A stretch of 64,000 nt of DNA. Origin: Azospirillum brasilense. Its GTDB lineage: Bacteria > Pseudomonadota > Alphaproteobacteria > Azospirillales > Azospirillaceae. The stretch lies in contig NZ_CP059449.1 in the NCBI RefSeq assembly GCF_022023855.1, positions 2,218,501-2,282,500 of the forward strand. Reading direction: 5' to 3'. Of this stretch, positions 55,745 to 64,000 are shown piece by piece. The number at the start of each line of letters is the position of its first letter. Position 1 is the first letter of the stretch. The notes under the pieces are model-generated. The model had not been told where the DNA came from, did no database searches, and saw only the letters and a list, made by a program, of their open reading frames with translations. The translations under genes were made by a program, and so were the position numbers.

Positions 55745-56212
55745 TCAGCGGCCGGGGCCGCGGTTGCGCGAATCCTTGGCGGAGAAGCGCCCGACGTTGC
55801 CGAGCATCTGTTCGAGGAAGCTCAGCTCACGACCGGCGGTGGGGGTGCTGCGATCGACGATGTCGATCTGCTGGCCGTCGGTGGCGTCGAGCTGCTTCAT
55901 CTCCGTCACCACGCCCGCGTCGTCGAAATGGACGACGACGACACGGCGCTCCATCACGCTCGGCTGGAAGAAGGCGACCTTCTCCGTCTTCTGGCCGATG
56001 TAGTACCAGACATTCTGGTCGAAGGTTCCCACGGAGGTCGGCGTGCCGAGGATGTCCGCCACATCCTCCCGCCGCGACTGGCCGGCCTTGATCTCGGCGA
56101 TGCGGTCGGGGTCCGCCATGTTGCCGCGGGTCGCCACGGTGGGCGAGCACGCGGAGACGGCGAGACCCAGAAAGGCGAAGGCGCACAGCGCCGAAGGAAT
56201 CGATCTCGTCAT
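55745..56212 (-). CDS. bamE: Outer membrane assembly lipoprotein BamE (SmpA/OmlA)
   Basis: A 155-aa lipoprotein; the ATG at 56212 starts the signal IPSALCAFAFLGLAVSACSP with lipobox Cys at residue 22. The SmpA/OmlA domain follows (RIAEIKAGQSRREDVADILG, TPTSVGTFDQNVWYYIGQKT, MERRVVVVHFDDAGVVTEMK). BamE supports BamA/BamD in the outer-membrane beta-barrel assembly complex. The C-terminal 40 residues are an extension common in alphaproteobacteria. It is divergent from the cytochrome bc1 chaperone gene. Confidence 0.92.
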   Translation of the reverse strand: MTRSIPSALCAFAFLGLAVSACSPTVATRGNMADPDRIAEIKAGQSRREDVADILGTPTSVGTFDQNVWYYIGQKTEKVAFFQPSVMERRVVVVHFDDAGVVTEMKQLDATDGQQIDIVDRSTPTAGRELSFLEQMLGNVGRFSAKDSRNRGPGR

Positions 56213-56341
56213 GGTGCTCAGGCTATGATGGCGCGGGAGGACCGCCGGACCCTTGCGGCAGGCCGGACTCCGCCCGCAATGCCGGGACAATCGCATCGCG
56301 CGGTTTGTCCTGTCAACGAAACTCCGAGCGAGAGAGAAACC

Positions 56342-56887
56342 GTGCTTGACCGCCTGTTCCGGCGTCGGCGTGAAGCCCGCGCCGTCGCCGATTTCTATCT
56401 CACCATCGCAGCGCAGGCCCGCCTGCCGGCCTTCTACCGTGACCTTGGGGTTCCCGACACGCTGGACGGGCGCTTTGACATGGTGGTGCTTCACGTCTTC
56501 TTGGTGATGCGCCGCCTGAAAGGGCAGGGGGCTGCTGCCGCGGACCGCTCGCGCCTGCTCTTCGAGGCGATGATCGATCATTTCGAAAAGTCGCTGGTGG
56601 AGCAGGGGGTGGGCGACAGCGGAGTCGGGCGGCGCATCAAGACCATGGCGCGCGGCATCGCCGGCCGGATCGAGGTCTACGACCGTGCGCTCGCCGACGA
56701 AGGCGACGCGGCGTTGCAGGTTGCGCTCGACAACAACGTTTATGGCACCGCATCGGAGGTCCCGCCGCAGCGGCTGGCCGTCCTGGCGGCCTATGTCCGG
56801 CGCGAGGCCGCCGGGCTGGAGACGCAACCGCTGGAGTCGCTCATGGCCGGAGAGGTCCGCTTCGGTCCGCCTCCCGGCGCCGGCTGA
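56342..56887 (+). CDS. Ubiquinol-cytochrome c chaperone family protein (Cbp3-like)
   Basis: A 181-aa protein from the GTG at 56342 with GAGAGA upstream. It matches the Ubiq_cyt_C_chap family: LPAFYRDLGVPDTLDGRFDM, VVLHVFLVMRRLKGQG, LFEAMIDHFEKSLVEQGVGD, GVGRRIKTMARGIAGRIEVY. Mitochondrial Cbp3 helps assemble cytochrome b of complex III, and the bacterial member probably does likewise. It is divergent from bamE and upstream of the DUF177 gene, a common alphaproteobacterial order. Confidence 0.92.
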   Translation: MLDRLFRRRREARAVADFYLTIAAQARLPAFYRDLGVPDTLDGRFDMVVLHVFLVMRRLKGQGAAAADRSRLLFEAMIDHFEKSLVEQGVGDSGVGRRIKTMARGIAGRIEVYDRALADEGDAALQVALDNNVYGTASEVPPQRLAVLAAYVRREAAGLETQPLESLMAGEVRFGPPPGAG

Positions 56888-57019
56888 TCGCACCCATCGG
56901 GTCTCTCCTTACTATAGGCCGCGCCAATTGGACTTGCCTTTCCCGGCGTCCGAATTCATCTGACACTGAGACGAAGGCGCCCGCTCCAGAACGGGCGCTG
57001 TGACAAGGAACTGCCTGAT

Positions 57020-57628
57020 ATGCGCAACACGCCCCCGCTCTCCGCCGGCCCTGCTCCGGAATTCTCGCGCATCGTCCGCGCCGACGCCGTCCACCGCGAC
57101 GGCGATCTGGTCGAAACCATCGAGGCGACGGAGGCCGAGCGCAAGGCGCTGGCCGAGCGGTTCGAATTGGAGGGAATCGGACGACTGATCGCCCGGGTCC
57201 GCCTGCGCTCCGTGCGCGGCGGACAGATGGTGCGCGTCGAAGGGGAACTGGAGGCCGACGTGGTGCAGACCTGCGTCATCACGCTGGAGCCGGTGCCCGC
57301 CCAGGTTTCCGACCGCTTTGGCGCTCTGTTCGCGCCGGAGTCGATGGTCCCCGGCGAGGAGGACGAGATCGAGATCGACCCGAACGTCCCCGAGGAGGAC
57401 ATTCCGGAGGCGATGAGCAACGGACGCATCGACATCGGCGAATTGGCCGCCCAGCATTTGTCCCTGGCGCTCGACCCCTATCCTCATGCAGAAGGCGTGG
57501 CGTTCGACGGATACAGCGAAGGCGAAGAGGAGGAGGAGGCTGCGGCCCCCGCCGATGATGATGCCGGCGCCGATCCGGAGAAGCCGAACCCGTTCGCCGC
57601 GCTGGAACGTCTGAAACGACAGAATTGA
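57020..57628 (+). CDS. yceD: DUF177 / YceD family protein
   Basis: A 202-aa YceD-like protein. Hallmarks: LRSVRGGQMVRVEGELEADV, VVQTCVITLEPVPAQVSDRF (the usual Cys position) and IDIGELAAQHLSLALDPYPH. The acidic tail (EGEEEEEAAAPADDDAGADP) precedes NPFAALERLKR, a conserved end. Homologues are required for 23S rRNA maturation or ribosome assembly in some bacteria and plants, and the gene almost always precedes rpmF, as here. Confidence 0.92.
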   Translation: MRNTPPLSAGPAPEFSRIVRADAVHRDGDLVETIEATEAERKALAERFELEGIGRLIARVRLRSVRGGQMVRVEGELEADVVQTCVITLEPVPAQVSDRFGALFAPESMVPGEEDEIEIDPNVPEEDIPEAMSNGRIDIGELAAQHLSLALDPYPHAEGVAFDGYSEGEEEEEAAAPADDDAGADPEKPNPFAALERLKRQN

Positions 57629-57684
57629 GGGCGGAACGGGCTTGCCCTTCGGGGGCAATTGCCGTATTGAATGCCGCTCGCGTC

Positions 57685-57711
57685 AGGCGGCCCCTCTTCG
57701 GGCCGCCTTTT
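57685..57711 (+). terminator. Terminator/attenuator-like hairpin before rpmF
   Basis: AGGCGGCCC (57685-57693) pairs with GGGCCGCCT (57700-57708) around CTCTTC, followed by TTT. It lies 22 bp before the rpmF ATG, between yceD and rpmF, and could reduce read-through or be an attenuator. A second small hairpin (TTGCCC-ttcg-GGGGCAA) lies at about 57640-57656. Confidence 0.6.
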
Positions 57712-57733
57712 ACAATGAAGAGAGTTTACGGCC

Positions 57734-57919
57734 ATGGCTGTTCCGAAGAAGAAGACCTCCAAGTCGCGCCGCAACATGCGTCGCTCGCACCACGCTCTCC
57801 CGACCTCGTCCTACGCCGAGTGCTCGAACTGCGGCGAGCTGAAGCGCCCGCACCATGTCTGCGGCTCTTGCGGTCACTACGACCAGCGCGAAGTGGTTCA
57901 GAGCGCTCCGGCGGCCTGA
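57734..57919 (+). CDS. rpmF: 50S ribosomal protein L32
   Basis: A 61-aa L32 starting [20 protein letters not shown]. The zinc-ribbon cysteines are in [18 protein letters not shown]. The typical length and basic N-terminus are present. It lies between yceD and plsX, the standard order linking ribosome and phospholipid synthesis genes. Confidence 0.98.
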   Translation: MAVPKKKTSKSRRNMRRSHHALPTSSYAECSNCGELKRPHHVCGSCGHYDQREVVQSAPAA

Positions 57920-57968
57920 TGGCGGTTTGGTTGGCCGCCCTACGTCCTAGCCAGGGAGCCTGTCCGCG

Positions 57969-59021
57969 GTGAGCCAGCGCCTGACCATTGCCCTTGATGC
58001 CATGGGCGGTGACAAAGGACCCGACATGGTGATTGCCGGGGCGGATATCGCCCGCGAGCGTCACCCGCAGGTGCATTACCTGCTGTTCGGGGACACCGCC
58101 CGCATCGAGCCGCTGCTCGCGCAGCGGCCCGCCTTGAGAGCGGTGGCCGAGGTGCGCCACACCCCGGACGCTGTGGCCGGCGACGCCAAGCCGTCGGTCG
58201 CGTTGCGCGCCGGGCGCCAGTCGAGCATGCGTCTCGCCATCGACTCGGTGGCGGGCGGGCAAGCCGCCTGTGTGGTCTCCGCCGGCAACACCGGCGCGCT
58301 CATGGCCATGGCCAAGTTCGTGCTGAAGACGATTCCCGGAATCGACCGTCCGGCCATCGCCTCATTCTTCCCGACCCTGCGCGGGGAGAGCGTCATGCTC
58401 GACCTCGGCGCCAACACCGAATGCCAGCCCGAGAACCTCGTGCAGTTCGCCGTGATGGGCGCGGTCTTCGCGCGCACCGCGCTGAACCTGTCCGAGCCGA
58501 CCATCGGCGTGCTGAACATCGGTTCGGAAGAGGTGAAGGGGAATGAGGTGGTGCGCGCCGCCGCGACCCGTCTGCGCGAAATGCCGCTGCCCGGGCGTTT
58601 CCACGGATTCGTCGAGGGCAACGACATCGCCACCGGCACGGTGGACGTGATCGTCACCGACGGCTTCACCGGCAACGTCGCCCTGAAGACCGCCGAAGGC
58701 ACGGCGAAGCTCTTCACGGAGTTCCTGCGCCGGACGTTCCAGTCCTCCTGGACGGCGCGTCTCGGCTACCTGCTGGCCCGCGGGGCCTTCAAGCGGTTGA
58801 AGCAGCGCACCGATCCGCGCCGCTACAACGGCGCCATGTTCCTGGGCCTGCGCGGCGTCTGCGTGAAGAGCCACGGGGGCACCGACGCCATCGGGTTCGC
58901 CAACGCCATCGGTGTGGCCTACAATCTGGCGGCAAACGGTTTCAACGACCGAATCAAGGAAGAGATGCAGCGTCTCGCCGACGCCAAGCCTCTTCCCGAC
59001 ACGAAGGCGGCGGCGGTCTAA
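57969..59021 (+). CDS. plsX: Phosphate acyltransferase PlsX
   Basis: A 350-aa enzyme that makes acyl-phosphate from acyl-ACP for phospholipid synthesis. GTG start at 57969 ([20 protein letters not shown]). Conserved blocks: [49 protein letters not shown]-type [20 protein letters not shown] and [19 protein letters not shown]. It lies 4 bp before fabH. Confidence 0.97.
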   Translation: MSQRLTIALDAMGGDKGPDMVIAGADIARERHPQVHYLLFGDTARIEPLLAQRPALRAVAEVRHTPDAVAGDAKPSVALRAGRQSSMRLAIDSVAGGQAACVVSAGNTGALMAMAKFVLKTIPGIDRPAIASFFPTLRGESVMLDLGANTECQPENLVQFAVMGAVFARTALNLSEPTIGVLNIGSEEVKGNEVVRAAATRLREMPLPGRFHGFVEGNDIATGTVDVIVTDGFTGNVALKTAEGTAKLFTEFLRRTFQSSWTARLGYLLARGAFKRLKQRTDPRRYNGAMFLGLRGVCVKSHGGTDAIGFANAIGVAYNLAANGFNDRIKEEMQRLADAKPLPDTKAAAV

Positions 59022-59025
59022 CATC

Positions 59026-59997
59026 ATGGTCAAGCGTTCCCGAGTTCTCGGCTGCGGTTCCTACCTCCCGGCCAACGTCGTCACGAATCGCGACCTTGAA
59101 GCCCGCGTGGACACCTCGGACGAGTGGATCGTCCAGCGCACCGGCATCAAGTCGCGCCACATCGCCGCCGACGGGGAACTGACTTCCGACCTCGCCATCG
59201 CCGCGGCGACCCGCGCGCTGGAGCATGCTGGGGTGGACGCCGCCAGCATCGACTGCATCGTGCTGGCGACGACAACTCCGGACAACACCTTCCCGGCGAC
59301 CGCGACGAAGGTGCAGGCGGCGCTGGGGACCAAGGGCTTCGCCCTGGACATCCAGGCGGTGTGCGCCGGCTTTGTCTACGCGATGTCGATCGCCGACAAC
59401 TTCATCCGCATCGGGCAGGCCAACCGCGCTCTGGTCATCGGTGCGGAGACCTTCTCCCGCCTGCTCGACTGGAAGGACCGCACCACCTGCGTCCTGTTTG
59501 GCGACGGCGCCGGGGCCGTGGTGATGGACGGCTACGACGCCGCCGGGACCTCGGCGGACCGCGGCGTTCTGTCCACCCACCTGCATTCGGACGGCGCCCA
59601 GTACGGGCTGCTCTACGTCGATGGCGGCCCGTCCACCACCGGCACGGCCGGTCATGTGCGGATGAACGGCCAGGACGTGTTCCGCCACGCCGTCAGCAAG
59701 CTGTCCTCGGTCGTCGAGGAAGCCCTGGCGGCCAACGGTCTGGAGCCGTCGGCGGTGGACTGGCTGGTGCCGCACCAGGCCAACCAGCGGATCATCGACG
59801 GCATCGCCCGCAAGCTGAAGCTGCCGACCGACAAGGTTGTGCTGACGGTGGACCGCCACGGCAACACCTCCGCCGCCTCGATCCCGCTGGCGCTGTGCGA
59901 AGCGGTGCATGACGGCCGCGTGAAGCGTGGCGACCTGATCCTCATGGAAGCCATCGGCGGTGGACTGACCTGGGGTGCTGCGATGGTGCGCTGGTAA
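59026..59997 (+). CDS. fabH: Beta-ketoacyl-ACP synthase III
   Basis: A 323-aa KAS III that starts fatty-acid synthesis from acetyl-CoA and malonyl-ACP. The catalytic triad is visible: Cys in [16 protein letters not shown], His in [20 protein letters not shown] and Asn in [20 protein letters not shown]. The N-terminal [20 protein letters not shown] is typical. It is cotranscribed with plsX. Confidence 0.97.
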   Translation: MVKRSRVLGCGSYLPANVVTNRDLEARVDTSDEWIVQRTGIKSRHIAADGELTSDLAIAAATRALEHAGVDAASIDCIVLATTTPDNTFPATATKVQAALGTKGFALDIQAVCAGFVYAMSIADNFIRIGQANRALVIGAETFSRLLDWKDRTTCVLFGDGAGAVVMDGYDAAGTSADRGVLSTHLHSDGAQYGLLYVDGGPSTTGTAGHVRMNGQDVFRHAVSKLSSVVEEALAANGLEPSAVDWLVPHQANQRIIDGIARKLKLPTDKVVLTVDRHGNTSAASIPLALCEAVHDGRVKRGDLILMEAIGGGLTWGAAMVRW

Positions 59998-60074
59998 GCG
60001 GCGCACCCGCTTCGCTTCCCCCGCACGGGTGCGTTTGCTGCGCTGCTCACAACGACGCGATCCAAGCTTTTGAA

Positions 60075-60103
60075 TTGACCGGGTTCTTTCCCCGGATTAC
60101 GGT
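60075..60103 (+). promoter_or_regulatory. Candidate ihfA promoter
   Basis: TTGACC (60075-60080), 17 bases, TACGGT (60098-60103), 34 bp upstream of the ihfA ATG. The -35 is good; the -10 is weak. Confidence 0.35.
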
Positions 60104-60136
60104 TTTTCCCCTATGGTTTCGGGGGGGAAGCGAACC

Positions 60137-60475
60137 ATGTCACAGAACACCGTCACCCGCGCGCAGCTCAGCGAAGCGGTCTACCAAGAGGTCGGCCTGT
60201 CGCGTAACGAATCCGCCGATCTGGTCGAAAGCGTCCTGGAGGAGATCTCCGACGCCCTGGCCCGCGGCGAGATGGTCAAGATCTCGTCCTTCGGCAGTTT
60301 CCAGATCCGGCAGAAGGGGCAGCGGGTCGGCCGCAACCCGAAGACCGGCGAAGAGGTTCCGATTCTGCCCAGGCGCGTCCTGGTCTTCCGGGCGAGCCAC
60401 GTCCTGAAGAACCGCATCAACGAGGTCGTTGAGGCGGAGGAAGCCGAGGCGCAGCGCGTGAAGGCGGTCTCCTGA
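60137..60475 (+). CDS. ihfA: Integration host factor subunit alpha
   Basis: A 112-aa HU/IHF-family DNA-bending protein. Motifs: [40 protein letters not shown] and the beta-arm [20 protein letters not shown], with [12 protein letters not shown] near the end. The position upstream of a MerR-type gene is conserved in alphaproteobacteria and supports IHF alpha rather than HU. The 5' side has a GGGGGGGAAG ribosome-binding region. Confidence 0.95.
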   Translation: MSQNTVTRAQLSEAVYQEVGLSRNESADLVESVLEEISDALARGEMVKISSFGSFQIRQKGQRVGRNPKTGEEVPILPRRVLVFRASHVLKNRINEVVEAEEAEAQRVKAVS

Positions 60476-60515
60476 TCCGCCGCACGAACCGGCCGACAAC
60501 AAGGGTTTCCCGGAT

Positions 60516-61019
60516 ATGAAGGCGCGCGGCACCACGAAGTCCGCCACGGCGTTCCGCACGATCAGCGAGGTGTCGTCCGACCTGGACGTGCCGCAGCATG
60601 TGCTGCGTTTCTGGGAGGGCAAGTTCCCGCAACTCCGTCCGCTCAAGCGCGGCGGAGGGCGGCGCTACTACCGTCCGGAAGACGTGGACCTGCTGCGGCA
60701 AATTCAGAACCTTCTGTATGGCGAGGGCTACACGATCAAGGGTGTCCAGCGCCTTCTGAAGGACGGCAAGGTGGACGGCGATCCGGACGTCCGGAGGGTG
60801 GAGGAAGCGCCGGAGGAACCGGATGCCCCCGACACCTTTGAGGTCGTTCCGGACGATGCGGCCGTGGCCTTGCTCGACGGGGAGGAGGGTGCTCCGGTCG
60901 TTGCGCTCGATGGCCTGTCGGACACCATCCGGCAGGCCATCGCCCAGGCGCTCGACGAGTTGAGGGAAGCGCATCTTCTGCTCGCGGTGGGAGAGGAAAA
61001 AGAAATTCGAGAGGTGTGA
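60516..61019 (+). CDS. MerR family transcriptional regulator
   Basis: A 167-aa regulator with an N-terminal winged helix ([40 protein letters not shown], then the coiled segment [20 protein letters not shown]). This is the group that follows ihfA in proteobacteria. The acidic middle ([20 protein letters not shown]) and the short C-terminal helix hold no recognised effector domain or metal-binding cysteines. Target genes are unknown. Confidence 0.92.
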   Translation: MKARGTTKSATAFRTISEVSSDLDVPQHVLRFWEGKFPQLRPLKRGGGRRYYRPEDVDLLRQIQNLLYGEGYTIKGVQRLLKDGKVDGDPDVRRVEEAPEEPDAPDTFEVVPDDAAVALLDGEEGAPVVALDGLSDTIRQAIAQALDELREAHLLLAVGEEKEIREV

Positions 61020-61039
61020 AAAAAAGTGAACTGTAGCGC

Positions 61040-61068
61040 TTGCGTTGGACCAAGGTCCCGGCTATAGT
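61040..61068 (+). promoter_or_regulatory. Promoter of tRNA-Pro
   Basis: TTGCGT (61040-61045), 17-base spacer, TATAGT (61063-61068). The transcript start would be near 61075, 30 bases before the mature tRNA. Confidence 0.65.
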
Positions 61069-61104
61069 CCCGCTCCCTTCCAGAACGAAGGGCGGTCCGT
61101 CGAA

Positions 61105-61181
61105 CGGAGCGTAGCGCAGCCTGGTAGCGCATCAGACTGGGGGTCTGGGGGTCGCAGGTTCAAATCCTGTCGCTCCGACCA
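61105..61181 (+). tRNA. tRNA-Pro (anticodon GGG)
   Basis: A 77-nt cloverleaf including an encoded CCA. The acceptor stem CGGAGCG (61105-61111) pairs with CGCTCCG (61171-61177). The anticodon stem TCAGA/TCTGG encloses the loop CTGGGGG, giving anticodon GGG. The T arm carries GTTCAAATC. It has its own promoter upstream and a terminator 15 bp downstream. Confidence 0.97.
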
Positions 61182-61197
61182 AGTTCTGGAAGATGAA

Positions 61198-61236
61198 AAG
61201 GCCTTGGAGCTGTTCGGCTCCAAGGCCTTTTCTTTT
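61198..61236 (+). terminator. Terminator after tRNA-Pro
   Basis: AAGGCCTTGGAGC (61198-61210), loop TGTTCG, GCTCCAAGGCCTT (61217-61229), then TTCTTTT. A strong intrinsic terminator. Confidence 0.9.
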
Positions 61237-61320
61237 GCTTTTCTCCAACGGCCGGTTCGCGGAAGCCGCCGGGCCTCTGCTGGAGAGGCCGGCGGCGGTT
61301 CCGTTGCAATGCGCGTCCGC

Positions 61321-63099
61321 TCAGGCGGCGCTTTCCGATGCGGCCACGGCCTCGTCGGTGGCGGCATCCTGCTGGTTCATCTTGCGCCGTTGCGCGGCCA
61401 TGTCGATCAGGGCGGTGCGCAGCGCCGGATGGCGGGCGGTGAACTGGTTGAAGTCGCGCCGTTCCAGCACCTGAAGCTGGCAATAGTCGACCGCGGCGAC
61501 GTCGGCGTTGCGCCGCTGGCCGCTCAGCAGCGCCATCTCGCCGAACATCGTGCCGGCGCCCAGGCGGATGGTCTGGCCTTCCATGAGCACCTCCACGGCG
61601 CCGGAGGAGATGAAGTACATGGCATTGGCGCGGTCGCCCTTGCGGATGATCCGCTCGCCGGGCACCGCCGACTTGGGCCGGAACAGCATCATCAGCCGCT
61701 CCTGCTCGTGGGCATCCAGCAGCGACAGCACCGGGAAGGTCTTGGCCAGCGCCTGGATCTGCAGGTCGTGCTCCTTCTCGCGCTCCTCCGCTTGGTGGCG
61801 GGCGTCGGCGAGGCTGCTCTGGAGCTGCTCGAACTGCTCCCAGCCATAGGGCGGCACACCGGCGGCCCGCTTGGCCTGGAGATGCTTGCGCAGCGCGGCG
61901 ACCCCCGCGAAGACCGCCGGATTCAAGGTGATCGACAGCAGAGCGCCGGCCAGTACGAGGTCGCGGCCCTCCTCCGGCAACAGGCCGAGCGACATGCCCA
62001 GCCCGACGAGGATGAAGGAGAATTCACCGATCTGCGCGAGGCTGGCCGACACCGCCAGACCCATGCCCACCGGGAAGCGCAACAGGATCACGATGCCGAA
62101 GGCGATCAGCGACTTGCCGACCACGATCAGGGCCACCACGGCGATGACCGCCAGCGGGTCGCGCAGCAGGATCGACGGGTCGAACAGCATGCCGACCGAC
62201 ACGAAGAACAGAACGGCGAAAGCGTCCTGCAACGGCATCGAATCGGTGGCCGCCTTGTGGCTGAAGCGCGATTCGTTCAGCACCACGCCGGCGAAGAAGG
62301 CGCCAAGCGCGAAGGACACGCCGAACAGCACCGCCGAGCCATAGGCGACGCCGAGCGCGATGGCGAGAACCGACAGGGTGAACAGCTCGCGCGAGCCGGT
62401 GCGCGCCACATTGGTCAGGATCACCGGGACGACGCGCGGGCCGAGCACGATCGCCAGAACGGAGAAGGCCGCGACCTTGCCCAGCGTCAGGGTCAGCGTC
62501 AGCCAGATCGGACCGTCCGAGCCGGCGCCATGGTCCCCAGCGGCGCCCCCAGCAGCGCCCGGCGCGTGGCCGCCCAGGACCTCCGCCAGGGCCGGCAGCA
62601 GCACGAGCGCCAGGACCATCGCGAGGTCCTCGACGATCAGCCAGCCGACCGCCACGCGGCCTTCGGCGGTGTTCAGCATGTCGCGCTCTTCCAGGGCCTT
62701 CAGCAGCACGACCGTGCTCGCCACCGACAGGCTGAGGCCCAGCACGAGGCCGGCGCCGAGACTCCAGCCCCACAGCCAGGCCAGCCCGACGCCCAGCGCG
62801 GTGGCGAGGCCGATCTGGCCGACCGCGCCGGGAATGGCGATTTTCCGGACCGCCAGCAGATCCGAGGGCGAGAAATGAAGACCGACCCCGAACATCAGGA
62901 GAATGACGCCGATCTCGGCCAACTGGGCGGCCAAAGCACCATCGGCGACGAAGCCCGGCGTGAAGGGACCGATGATGATGCCGGCGACCAGATACCCGAC
63001 GAGGGGAGGCAAGCGAATGCGATCAGCGAGGTATCCGAAGATGAAGGCCAACCCGAATGCGATGGCGATCATAGAAATAAGTGGAACGTCATGAGACAT
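61321..63099 (-). CDS. CPA2 cation:proton antiporter with cyclic-nucleotide-type domain
   Basis: A 592-aa membrane protein. Residues about 5-385 form the 12-13 helices of the Na+/H+ exchanger fold of the KefB/YbaL type (PPLVGYLVAGIIIGPFTPGF, LSLSVASTVVLLKALEERDM, GVSFALGAFFAGVVLNESRF). Instead of the usual TrkA-N nucleotide domain, a coiled linker (residues about 410-450) leads to a C-terminal cNMP-binding fold (about 455-565): GERIIRKGDRANAMYFISSG, GTMFGEMALLSGQRRNADVA. The transported ion and any ligand are unknown. Length and motifs are intact. Confidence 0.92.
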   Translation of the reverse strand: MSHDVPLISMIAIAFGLAFIFGYLADRIRLPPLVGYLVAGIIIGPFTPGFVADGALAAQLAEIGVILLMFGVGLHFSPSDLLAVRKIAIPGAVGQIGLATALGVGLAWLWGWSLGAGLVLGLSLSVASTVVLLKALEERDMLNTAEGRVAVGWLIVEDLAMVLALVLLPALAEVLGGHAPGAAGGAAGDHGAGSDGPIWLTLTLTLGKVAAFSVLAIVLGPRVVPVILTNVARTGSRELFTLSVLAIALGVAYGSAVLFGVSFALGAFFAGVVLNESRFSHKAATDSMPLQDAFAVLFFVSVGMLFDPSILLRDPLAVIAVVALIVVGKSLIAFGIVILLRFPVGMGLAVSASLAQIGEFSFILVGLGMSLGLLPEEGRDLVLAGALLSITLNPAVFAGVAALRKHLQAKRAAGVPPYGWEQFEQLQSSLADARHQAEEREKEHDLQIQALAKTFPVLSLLDAHEQERLMMLFRPKSAVPGERIIRKGDRANAMYFISSGAVEVLMEGQTIRLGAGTMFGEMALLSGQRRNADVAAVDYCQLQVLERRDFNQFTARHPALRTALIDMAAQRRKMNQQDAATDEAVAASESAA

Positions 63100-63217
63100 G
63101 CGAAAATCCTGGCTGCATCGGCGCGACGCCGCATAGTACGGATTTTGCTGGTGCTTGTGGGCGGCGGCGGGATTTTTTTTTCCAGTCGCACGCTCGTTTT
63201 TCGGGAACTGGAACGCG

Positions 63218-63229
63218 ATTTGCGCAAAT
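63218..63229. repeat. ATTTGCGCAAAT palindrome
   Basis: A perfect 12-bp palindrome in the gap between the divergent antiporter gene (start 63099) and the small membrane gene (start 63361). It is a possible operator; no known consensus was recognised. Confidence 0.35.
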
Positions 63230-63360
63230 TCCCCTCAATTGCCCAATGATTCGGCGAGGGGTGGGAAACGCGGTGTGACCTTGCTGGCCTGCCGTGATCA
63301 GGGGGTGGATAAGCGGGACAGGGCCGCTATGCTTCGCCGGGCGACGGTGAGGTGAGGAGC

Positions 63361-63699
63361 ATGGCGAGCAAAAGACGGAAGGCATCCAGGAAGGCGGGCC
63401 GAGGTCGTCCGGGGACAGGGCGTCCGCTGACGGGCGAATCGATGGTTTTGGAGGGGCGGGCAGCGCGCCCACCGGTCCGGACGGTCCCTGCCGCGCGCGG
63501 CCGGAGCGTGGCGAAGCGCGCTCTGTCCCTGGATGGCGATTCGGGGGCGTTTCTCGGACCCGAGCAGCAGTATCTGCTGAAAAAGCGCCAGGAGGTCGAG
63601 CGGCGCGAGGCCCGGTTGCGGCGCACCGTCGGCGGTGTGCTGGCGGCGGTCGCGGCTGCGGCTGCGGCAGGCCTGTTCTGGCTGTTCGGCGGAATGTGA
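63361..63699 (+). CDS. Small basic membrane protein of unknown function
   Basis: A 112-aa product from the ATG at 63361 (GAG upstream; a GTG at 63352 is an alternative). The first 50 residues are very basic and low in complexity (SKRRKASRKAGRGRPGTGRP). A charged helix follows (LLKKRQEVERREARLRR), and the end is a single transmembrane helix (TVGGVLAAVAAAAAAGLFWL). Tail-anchored topology with a cytoplasmic basic arm is likely. The family is not recognised. Confidence 0.6.
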   Translation: MASKRRKASRKAGRGRPGTGRPLTGESMVLEGRAARPPVRTVPAARGRSVAKRALSLDGDSGAFLGPEQQYLLKKRQEVERREARLRRTVGGVLAAVAAAAAAGLFWLFGGM

Positions 63700-63751
63700 A
63701 CCGCGCCGCGCCCGCTCCCATCTTCGGAACGCAGGCGCGGCGCGATGCGTG

Positions 63752-64000
63752 TCAGGACCCCAGGCGGCGGCGCAGGAGCGACAGCGGCTGCGGGTCGTCC
63801 AGCGACGGTTGGAAGGCGACGGTAATCTCTGTCAGGGCGTGCGCCCAGCTCTCCGGGTTGGTGTCCTCCGGCGCCTCGGCGGAGGTGAAGCCGGTGCGCA
63901 GGAGGAAGCGGTACTGGTCGGGGATGACGTGCCCGACCGCCCGGACCTCACCCTGATAACCGAAGCGCTCCCGCAGTTCGCGCGCGGTGGAGAAGCCGCG
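63752..64000 (-). CDS. DUF934 family protein, C-terminal part
   Basis: An open frame runs from the last base of the window to a TGA at 63752 (82 residues; the start lies beyond the window). RGFSTARELRERFGYQGEVR followed by AVGHVIPDQYRFLLRTGF is the signature of DUF934, a small protein encoded next to the assimilatory sulfite reductase gene (cysI) in many proteobacteria and thought to assist sulfur assimilation. The neighbouring cys genes, if present, lie beyond the window end. Confidence 0.8.
   Translation of the reverse strand, partial: RGFSTARELRERFGYQGEVRAVGHVIPDQYRFLLRTGFTSAEAPEDTNPESWAHALTEITVAFQPSLDDPQPLSLLRRRLGS

Overview
The window is a high-GC, gene-dense stretch of an alphaproteobacterial chromosome. 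Family content and gene order suggest the Rhodospirillales, most likely Azospirillum or a close relative. This rests on recognising a MucR regulator, a Cbp3-type ubiquinol-cytochrome c chaperone, a K+-independent HppA, EcfG-type promoters (GGAAC-N16-TGTT), the yceD-rpmF-plsX-fabH-ihfA-merR string and the nrdR-rib-nusB-thiL string. No search was run. I see no phage, insertion sequence, CRISPR array or rRNA. There is one tRNA gene, tRNA-Pro(GGG).

Layout. 1-7.6 kb: the 3' end of mfd, a HEAT/ACT fusion protein, an AI-2E-family transporter divergent from a PRC-barrel lipoprotein (with overlapping stress-type promoters between them), arfB, a FrnE/DsbA-like oxidoreductase, small secreted proteins and a PHB-depolymerase-family esterase. 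7.7-10.4 kb: cobalamin genes cobU-cobO-cobQ, then a 367-bp hairpin-rich gap and recG. 12.8-15.0 kb: an AT-richer insert with an RTX-repeat protein and an unrecognised 331-aa protein. 15-20.8 kb: a DUF502 membrane protein, a type III polyketide synthase with an isoprenylcysteine-methyltransferase-like partner, two Crp/Fnr regulators and a lone receiver domain. 20.9-27.3 kb: a GH17/GT2 glucan-synthase-like protein, a HIT protein, a CsbD pair, an OsmC-like protein and typA. 27.6-35.7 kb: tamA-tamB, a rhomboid protease and mtnP. 36-45 kb: psuG, a DNA-ligase-associated exonuclease with its ATP-dependent ligase, several small orphan genes, a DUF892 ferritin-like stress protein and mucR. 45.5-52.8 kb: rpiB-glyA-nrdR-ribD-ribE-ribBX-ribH-nusB-thiL, all on the + strand. 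52.9-64 kb: a FliL-like protein, hppA, bamE divergent from the cytochrome bc1 chaperone, DUF177-rpmF-plsX-fabH-ihfA-merR, tRNA-Pro, a CPA2 antiporter with a cyclic-nucleotide-type domain, a small membrane protein and the 3' end of a DUF934 gene.

Most of the window is housekeeping. The parts most worth a second look are: the overlapping divergent EcfG-like promoters at 3.44 kb and the matching one in front of the DUF892 gene; the four nested inverted repeats before recG; the AT-richer RTX island with its 12-bp inverted repeat; the type III PKS/methyltransferase pair; the RibBX variant that lacks the GTP-cyclohydrolase zinc cysteines; and the HEAT/ACT and transporter/Rossmann fusions. I did not find a clear new multi-gene defence or mobile system.
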